Part shown: piece by piece, positions 47,885 through 53,519 of the stretch
How positions within the stretch are numbered: the stretch's first letter is position 1
How the letters are laid out: every line of letters begins with the position of its first letter
Assembly (NCBI GenBank): GCA_016178075.1
Contig: JACOUA010000042.1
Coordinates: 1-53,519 of the forward strand
Source of the DNA: Acidobacteriota bacterium
GTDB lineage: Bacteria; Acidobacteriota; Vicinamibacteria; Vicinamibacterales; JACQTH01
Reading direction: 5' to 3'
Length of the DNA: 53,519 bases
Notes under the pieces: model-generated
What the model was told of the DNA's origin: nothing
Databases searched by the model: none
Seen by the model: only the letters and a program-made list of their open reading frames with translations
Made by a program: the position numbers and the translations under genes

Positions 47885-48511
47885 ATGCCATTCGCGCTTG
47901 CCGCGCTCGCTTTCATCGCCACGCTCGCGGGACAGACCTTGGCCGTCCAGACGGCCGATTCTCCGATTCAGTGCGAGTTCCGGGTGTTCGACGGGGACCA
48001 GGAAGTCAGCGCCGAGACGACGCTGAGAATCTTTCCCAGTGGCAGGAGGGAAGGCGGCTTGACGGCGGGACCGGCTGACCGGCTGCTGGCCGGCCTTGTC
48101 GCCGGCCTGTACGACGTGCAAGCGGTCCGCGAGCGTCAGGGAAAGGTCGTCAGCATCAAATGGGCGGAGCGGCTCGTGGTCATGCACTATCCGGATGAAG
48201 CGGGCTTTCACCTCGAGGTGATCAACTTCAAGCCCGGATACGGCGCGCTGCAGCTCCGTCCCGCGATCGGCACCCTTCTGGATCTCGACGGGTTCGAGGC
48301 GCGCGCCGCGAGGCCGGGCGCTCGTACCGAGGAAGTCGGCCGCGCCGTCCGAGGCGAGAAGTACCTGTTGCTCGTGATACCGTCCGGAAGCTACGACGTC
48401 CAGCTCCGCGCGCGCGACGCCGCTCAGGGCGAGGGTCAGTGGCTGGCGGCGATCGAGGTGCCGGTCGATCGCACGCGGCTCAAGTCGGTCACGTTGCCCG
48501 TCAAACGCTGA
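47885..48511 (+). CDS. Exported hypothetical protein
   Basis: Signal-like MPFALAALAFIATLAGQTLAVQ; complete ORF with own -10 element. Confidence 0.65.
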   Translation: MPFALAALAFIATLAGQTLAVQTADSPIQCEFRVFDGDQEVSAETTLRIFPSGRREGGLTAGPADRLLAGLVAGLYDVQAVRERQGKVVSIKWAERLVVMHYPDEAGFHLEVINFKPGYGALQLRPAIGTLLDLDGFEARAARPGARTEEVGRAVRGEKYLLLVIPSGSYDVQLRARDAAQGEGQWLAAIEVPVDRTRLKSVTLPVKR

Positions 48512-48540
48512 ACGCGCAGAGCTGCAAGCACCCGTTTAAC

Positions 48541-48597
48541 CACGGAGCCCACAGAGACCACGGAGAGAACCTAATGTTCTCTGTGTGCTCTGTGAGC
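48541..48597. repeat. Nonamer inverted element CACGGAGCC CACAGAGAC CACGGAGAG / TTCTCTGTG TGCTCTGTG
   Basis: 9-bp phased units forming a hairpin between convergent genes. Confidence 0.8.
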
Positions 48598-48741
48598 TGC
48601 TCAGAAAATCCCCGCCAAGAAGTTGACACGATCCGGCGGGATGGATTTTCATGCTACGGGGTGAGCCCCGCTCGTGACGACTCCGTGGTGATCGTGGGCA
48701 GTTTCTGAGGCTCCCGAGCTCAGGCTGAGCCGCCCTACTTC

Positions 48742-49638
48742 TCATCGCGGTATCTTGCTCGGCACGCGCTTCAGCTCCAGCGGCAAGGGCGGTCGTCCCG
48801 CCGCCTCCCAAGCGCCGGCCACGAACGAGGCGATGTCGCCAATCGACTCCGACAGGCGTCGCTCGAGCATCGGCTTCACCGCCGAGAACAGCGCCTCGTA
48901 GTAGCCGTCGTCATAGATCTCGCGGCCGGCGGCCGCTTGCTTGTCCGCGTCGAGCAGCGGCGCCACGAGCTTGTAGCTCTCGAGGATGATCGCGAACATC
49001 GCGTCGCGCGGCGCCTTCACGGGGGTGAGCGACGGCGGCGCGATCTTCAGCTTGTCGCGGTACCGCAGGAAGAGATCCGTTTCCCACCGCGCGTGGATGC
49101 CGTTCTGGTTCGTGAGCTGACCGTCGTGATTGCTCGCCGCGTGGAGCGGCACATGGCTATCCGCCACATAGTGCGCCAGCACCGCGGTGAAGAGCTTGAC
49201 GCTATCCAAGGCCATAGGCCGGTCGCGCGGCACATCCTGGAACGCTCGGACCAGGCGGCCGTACATTTCCGCCGCGCGCCAGGGCAGCACGCCGGTCCGC
49301 TCGACGACATCCGGCCCGTACTTCTGAATCGCCGCGCCGTACTCCCGCGGCAGCTCCTCGAACGGAAACGTGCCGTAGGCGTCGATGTTGATGAAGTGGC
49401 GCGGGGGCTCTTCCTCCCATCCCACGCTGCGCCACAGGTCAGGATCGATCGCATGATTCACGATGTAGGCGCGGTGCTTCTGGAAAAACGGCTGGATCGC
49501 CCCCGGCAGCACGTCGATGGCGCGATCGACGATGAAGTAGTGCGCCTCGAATCCCCAGCCGTGGAGGGGCCGACCCCCAGACAGCCAGAGCGTGGTGAGC
49601 GCGAGGGCCGGGATTGCGCGACGATGGATGGGGAGCAT
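48742..49638 (-). CDS. Zinc-dependent phospholipase C / S1-P1 nuclease-like protein, exported
   Basis: Start MLPIHRRAIPALALTTLWLSGGRPLHGWGFEAHYFI; LAHYVADSHVPLHAASNHDGQLTNQNGIHARWE histidine pattern. Confidence 0.8.
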   Translation of the reverse strand: MLPIHRRAIPALALTTLWLSGGRPLHGWGFEAHYFIVDRAIDVLPGAIQPFFQKHRAYIVNHAIDPDLWRSVGWEEEPPRHFINIDAYGTFPFEELPREYGAAIQKYGPDVVERTGVLPWRAAEMYGRLVRAFQDVPRDRPMALDSVKLFTAVLAHYVADSHVPLHAASNHDGQLTNQNGIHARWETDLFLRYRDKLKIAPPSLTPVKAPRDAMFAIILESYKLVAPLLDADKQAAAGREIYDDGYYEALFSAVKPMLERRLSESIGDIASFVAGAWEAAGRPPLPLELKRVPSKIPR

Positions 49639-49654
49639 GGTCCGTATACTAGTT

Positions 49655-49740
49655 GGGATTCGGGCTTCGGGATTCGGGAATCGGGATTCGTCAGACATCC
49701 AACAGCACAGGCGAAACCCGAACCCCGAGTCCCGAATCCC
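49655..49740. repeat. Heptamer inverted element, GGGATTC family (5 + 4 units)
   Basis: Left: GGGATTC GGGCTTC GGGATTC GGGAATC GGGATTC. Right: GAAACCC GAACCCC GAGTCCC GAATCCC. Confidence 0.9.
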
Positions 49741-49746
49741 CAGCCG

Positions 49747-50712
49747 ATGGACAACCTCACGCACACCCTCTTCGCCCTGACGCTGGCCAACGCCGGCGTC
49801 GGCCGGCGGGATCCCGGCGTCACGGCGACGCTCCTCCTGTCGTCGAACGCGCCCGACATCGACATCGTCACGGCGTTCACGAGCGGCGCGGTGCAGTACC
49901 TCGCGGAGCACCGCGGACCCTCGCACGGGCCGATAGGCGTGCTGGCGCTCGCGACGCTGACGGCCGCGTTCGTCAGAATCTGCCAGGGCCGGGAGCGAGC
50001 GGCGCACACCTCGCTGACTCGTCTGGTCGCCGTCGCGCTCGTCGGCACACTCTGTCACGTCCTGATGGACTTACCGACGGCCTATCGCACGCGACTGCTG
50101 GATCCGTTCAACAAGGCCTGGTACGGCTTCGATTGGCTGCCGATCATCGATGTGTACCTGCTCGTCGTGCTTGGCGCCGGATTGCTGGCCGCGCAGGTCC
50201 GGCCGCGACGCCGGGCGCCGGTGGCGGCGGTCGTCCTTGTTCTCACGATCGCCAACTACGGACTGCGCGCGACGCTCAACGCCGCGGCGCTGCGAGAAGA
50301 ACGCGCGGCGTCGCCCCGCGCCGCCAAACTCGTCGACGCCGCCGCGATCCCGACATTCTTCTCGCCGTTTAGATGGCGGATCGTCCGGCGATACCCCACC
50401 GGCTACGAGCTGAGCGAGGTCGATCTGCTGAAACGCGCGGCTGGTTTGCGAGAGACGCAGGCAGATGGTCCCGTCTGGGTACCTGCCGAGGAGAGCCATT
50501 GGACCGTCCGTGCCAGCCAGAGCGCCACCGCGCGCGTGTTTCTCGACTTTTCCCGGTTCCCCGCCGCGCGGACGCTCTCTCACCCGGACGGCAGCGTGAC
50601 GGTTCGGTGGTCCGACCTCCGCTTCTTCGGCAACAATTTCTTCGTCGCGACGGTCCGCCTCAGTCCCGACGGCCTCATCCTGTCGGAGGCTTTGGGGGCC
50701 ATGGAGAATTGA
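49747..50712 (+). CDS. Membrane-bound metal-dependent hydrolase (YbcI/DUF457-like)
   Basis: MDNLTHTLFALTLANAGVGRRDPG, SNAPDIDIV, HRGPSHGPIG, CHVLMDLPTAYRTRLLDPF. Confidence 0.9.
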   Translation: MDNLTHTLFALTLANAGVGRRDPGVTATLLLSSNAPDIDIVTAFTSGAVQYLAEHRGPSHGPIGVLALATLTAAFVRICQGRERAAHTSLTRLVAVALVGTLCHVLMDLPTAYRTRLLDPFNKAWYGFDWLPIIDVYLLVVLGAGLLAAQVRPRRRAPVAAVVLVLTIANYGLRATLNAAALREERAASPRAAKLVDAAAIPTFFSPFRWRIVRRYPTGYELSEVDLLKRAAGLRETQADGPVWVPAEESHWTVRASQSATARVFLDFSRFPAARTLSHPDGSVTVRWSDLRFFGNNFFVATVRLSPDGLILSEALGAMEN

Positions 50713-50844
50713 GAATTTGGTGATTGAGAATCTGGTAATTGATTGTTCAATCGGTCGATTGCTTAATTGACAATCTATTGCCCCTTACCCGATTCGACAA
50801 CCGAACGATCAATTGCCAGATTGCCAATCACCAGATTCTCAATG
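50704..50844. repeat. Long heptamer inverted element, GATTG/GAATTTG family
   Basis: attgagaatttggtgattgagaatctggtaattgattgttc pairs with the reverse complement of gaacgatcaattgccagattgccaatcaccagattctcaat. Confidence 0.9.
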
Positions 50845-50857
50845 CAAGGAGCGGGTA

Positions 50858-51730
50858 TTGCCTCGCCTGGGCGCGCACGTGTCGATTGCTGGTGGCCTGC
50901 CATTGGCCGTCGAGCGCGCAGCCCTGCACCGGTGTGAGGCGTTCCAGATCTTTTCCAAGTCAGCGAATCAGTGGCGGGCGCGGCCCCTCCCGGCCGACGA
51001 GATCGTCGCCTTCCGGCGGCGAGTCGACGAAACTGGGATTCAGCCAGTCGTCGCCCACGCCAGCTATCTGATCAATCTCGCCGCCGGCGCCTCACCGCTG
51101 CGCGATCGGTCGATCGCATCGTTCGGCGAGGAGCTCGATCGCGCGGAAGCCCTGGGCCTGATGGGGGTCGTCATCCACCCGGGCGCATTTGTCACCGGCT
51201 CGGAAGACGATGGCCTGCGCCTCATCGCCAGCGCGATTGCAGCCACGTTGAAGACGCGCCGGCGCGGCCGCACGCTCGTCCTGCTCGAGGGCACCGCGGG
51301 TCAGGGTACGTCGCTCGGGTACCGATTCGAACATCTCGCCGACATCCTCACCAGAGTCGACGGCTCCCCACGCGTCGGCGTCTGTCTCGACACCTGCCAC
51401 CTGCTGGCTGCCGGTTTTGACATCTGCTCCGAGGGGGGATACCGCCGCACCTTCCGGGCCTTTGATCGCATCGTCGGCATCGATCGCCTGAAGGTGTTTC
51501 ACCTGAACGACTCGAAGCGCCCGTGTCAGAGCCGCATCGATCGGCACGAGCACATCGGCAAGGGCTGCATCGGACTGGAGCCGTTCAGCCGCCTGTTGAA
51601 CGATCGCCGGTTCAAGTCGCTGCCGATGCTGATCGAAACGCCGAAGACCGAAGGGCGCTGGGGCTCACGCGTGCAGGCCGATCCGCTCGACGAGATGAAC
51701 CTGGGCATTCTGAGGAGCCTCATGGGGTGA
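50858..51730 (+). CDS. nfo: Deoxyribonuclease IV (endonuclease IV), TTG start
   Basis: LPRLGAHVSIAGGLPLAVERA, FQIFSKSANQW, VVIHPGAF, LLEGTAGQGTSLGYRFEHLADI, VCLDTCHLLAAGFDI, HLNDSK. AAGGAG Shine-Dalgarno at 50846-50851. Confidence 0.9.
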   Translation: MPRLGAHVSIAGGLPLAVERAALHRCEAFQIFSKSANQWRARPLPADEIVAFRRRVDETGIQPVVAHASYLINLAAGASPLRDRSIASFGEELDRAEALGLMGVVIHPGAFVTGSEDDGLRLIASAIAATLKTRRRGRTLVLLEGTAGQGTSLGYRFEHLADILTRVDGSPRVGVCLDTCHLLAAGFDICSEGGYRRTFRAFDRIVGIDRLKVFHLNDSKRPCQSRIDRHEHIGKGCIGLEPFSRLLNDRRFKSLPMLIETPKTEGRWGSRVQADPLDEMNLGILRSLMG

Positions 51731-51814
51731 TCATCGTCGGGATCGGGGGATCGGGGGTCGGGGATCGGTGAAACGTGTCTTTTCCGACCCCCGGCCCCCG
51801 ATCCCTGATCCCTA
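51728..51814. repeat. Heptamer inverted element, GGGATCG family
   Basis: Left: GGGATCG GGGGATCG GGGGTCG GGGATCG. Right: CGACCCC CGGCCCC CGATCCC TGATCCC. Confidence 0.85.
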
Positions 51815-52357
51815 CGTGGGTTCCTCCTCCCCAAACACCTCCGCCTCGAACTTGTAGATCGTCGCGCCTTTTCTCCAGGCTTCCGGGTGAAGCGCGGCTT
51901 TCAGGCAGGCATGTCTGAGGAACGTTTCGCGATCCCAGGCCTGCTCGGTGGCGACCTGCGGCAGGAGCAGACCCCGCCGGAGGCCCTGCTCGACGATGAG
52001 GCCATGGCGCCCGATTTCGATCTCGGCGACGTCCCCGACGGGCTCGAACGGTCCCAGCACGGAGATCTCGATTCGAAGAAGGGAGAGCTCCTCGGCTGTG
52101 AGCGGGGGGAACCGCGGATCCTCCGCCGACGCCAGTACCGCGCACCTGCTCACGACCGAGACCAGCAGCTCGCCGCTGTCGACCGACCCGATGCATCCCC
52201 GGAGCTCGCCGGCCGTCCTGATGGTGACGAACGCCCTACCGAGGCGCGGCATCCGGGATGCGGCTGGGGGTGTTCGATCGGAGGCGACGAGATGCCGCTC
52301 GATCGCATCCCGAGCAATTCGCAGGAGCTCGAGGCGCTCGGGGGGACTCAGTTTCAT
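51812..52357 (-). CDS. amrA: AmmeMemoRadiSam system protein A (AMMECR1 domain)
   Basis: AFVTIRTAGELRGCIGSVDS, AEDPRFPPLTAEELSLLRIEISVLGPFEPV, GHGLIVEQGLRRGLLLPQVATE-type segment, FLRHACLKAAL. Confidence 0.9.
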   Translation of the reverse strand: MKLSPPERLELLRIARDAIERHLVASDRTPPAASRMPRLGRAFVTIRTAGELRGCIGSVDSGELLVSVVSRCAVLASAEDPRFPPLTAEELSLLRIEISVLGPFEPVGDVAEIEIGRHGLIVEQGLRRGLLLPQVATEQAWDRETFLRHACLKAALHPEAWRKGATIYKFEAEVFGEEEPT

Positions 52358-52478
52358 CTTTCTTTGGTTTGCGCTGGGGCGGCCGCTCCGCCCTTCCGAG
52401 AACAACGACCGGGCTCCGCGGCGGCTCATTACTTGATCCGGGGACCCCTGGATCCCCGTTGGCCCCAGCGCCTGCCAT

Positions 52479-52580
52479 CCGCCTTCGCCAAGGCTATGGC
52501 GGACAAGCGGCCTTGCCCGCCGACCAGCCTCCGCCAAGGCTTCGGTGGTCCGCCGTCGCTTCAGCGAAGGCGGAAGCTCG
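52479..52580. repeat. Dispersed GC-rich palindromic repeat block (AKAMADK / LRQGYGGQ / SEGGSS-type)
   Basis: tccgccttcgccaaggctatggcgga...gcctccgccaaggcttcggtggtccgccgtcgcttcagcgaaggcgg: interlocking inverted CCGCC/GGCGG units. Confidence 0.6.
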
Positions 52581-52621
52581 AAGAGCGGAGGCGGGTCGCT
52601 CGCGCTCGCCGCGCTGACTCG

Positions 52622-53482
52622 TCACAACGATCCGCTTGAGTGCGGCGCCCTCGTCGAGAAGGTCCCGAACGCGGCGGCCAGATATCCCACGACCGCCGAC
52701 TTGTCCCCGGACACGTCGCCGGAGTCCGCGTAGCGCAGCACGGCGGCCTCGCGGGCCCCGAGCGCCCGCGCCGCCAGCATCACCGACACGGTGGGCCCGC
52801 CGCCACAGGCGTGCTGCGGGTTGTCCTCGAGCGCCGCGAGCAGCCCCTCAGGGTCGAAGCGCTCGATGAGCTCGATGACCTCGCGGTCGAGCGACGCGGC
52901 GGTGCGGGCGTCGAAGTAATGCGACAGATCCGTGCTCGCCACCAGAAGGACGCGCCGGCCGGCCAGCGATTGGGCCAGCGCGCGGCCGAGCTCTTCCACC
53001 GTCTCGCGGGTCTGATATCCCATGAGGAGCGGGACAATCGGCACGTCGGGCAGCACGCGTGTCACAAACGGCAATTGCATCTCGAGCGAGTGCTCGCGCG
53101 CATGAGCGGCCGCATGTCGGCGAACAAGCGGCGACGCCGCGATCATCGCCTCGGCGTCCGGTTCAGAGACGGCCACCGGTCCGAGCGGGAAGTCGAAACG
53201 CACCGCCTCCGGCAAGGCGACGCCGTCGAACCCCACGAAATGCGACGGCCCGACCAGGATGACGAGGTCGAAGCGCCGCCCGCTGACCAGTCGATAACTG
53301 AATGCCGCGACGGGACCTGAGTACATGAGGCCCGCGTGGGGGGCGATCACGGCCACCACCTCCCCGCCGGGATCCCGTTCCGTGCGCGCCAGGTAGTCAT
53401 CGACCTCGCGCTCGAGGCGCGCGGGGCTCGCCGGATACCACGAACCGGCCACGGCCGCGGGTCGCGTCGATTGTGGTCGCAT
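52622..53482 (-). CDS. amrB: AmmeMemoRadiSam system protein B (Memo-like)
   Basis: RPAAVAGSWYPASPARLEREVDDYL, VIAPHAGLMYSGPVAAFSY, LVGPSHFVGFDGVALP, EHSLEMQLPFV, STDLSHYFD, CGGGPTVSVMLAARALG. Confidence 0.95.
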   Translation of the reverse strand: MRPQSTRPAAVAGSWYPASPARLEREVDDYLARTERDPGGEVVAVIAPHAGLMYSGPVAAFSYRLVSGRRFDLVILVGPSHFVGFDGVALPEAVRFDFPLGPVAVSEPDAEAMIAASPLVRRHAAAHAREHSLEMQLPFVTRVLPDVPIVPLLMGYQTRETVEELGRALAQSLAGRRVLLVASTDLSHYFDARTAASLDREVIELIERFDPEGLLAALEDNPQHACGGGPTVSVMLAARALGAREAAVLRYADSGDVSGDKSAVVGYLAAAFGTFSTRAPHSSGSL

Positions 53483-53519
53483 CTGGCTGGATGTTAGCAT
53501 CTACCCTCCATGGCCGATC

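Noticed and set aside
1-53519. tRNA, rRNA, integrase, transposase or phage genes
   Set aside because: No supporting motifs or cloverleaf-like sequence found by eye; a tRNA scan would be needed to exclude small genes formally.

Overview
High-GC bacterial chromosome window (53,519 bp). Gene content suggests an Acidobacteriota/Vicinamibacteria-like organism or MAG, which is inference only. Cargo is mostly housekeeping and secreted metabolism: two PQQ-dehydrogenase + cytochrome c pairs, an ASPIC/UnbV (CRTAC1-like) protein with a TPR partner, two aconitase-superfamily enzymes, ispG, aat, queG, lpxB, lpxD, nfo, tandem M16 peptidases, M28 and HtrA-like peptidases, a rhomboid, a ferritin-like/VIT1 fusion, and AmmeMemoRadiSam A and B. 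I saw no rRNA, tRNA, CRISPR array, prophage or transposase. Two patterns stand out. (1) At least a dozen intergenic elements are built from 7-bp units (one has 9-bp units). They are usually a tandem array followed by its inverted copy. Each locus has its own unit sequence, but the architecture is the same. The elements sit against gene ends, and several supply the neighbouring gene's stop codon; one overlaps a signal-peptide coding region. (2) At least six genes look internally deleted or reduced to fragments (RidA, SelA-like PLP enzyme, TonB-dependent receptor, TPR protein, gamma-glutamyltransferase, osmoprotectant ABC transporter). This is either real decay or systematic mis-assembly. Other dispersed repeats ('PSTGSGQAGG/FDRLRAGG'-type and 'AKAMADK/LRQGYGGQ'-type) also lie in or near coding sequence. 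All product calls are from reading the translations; no database search was run.
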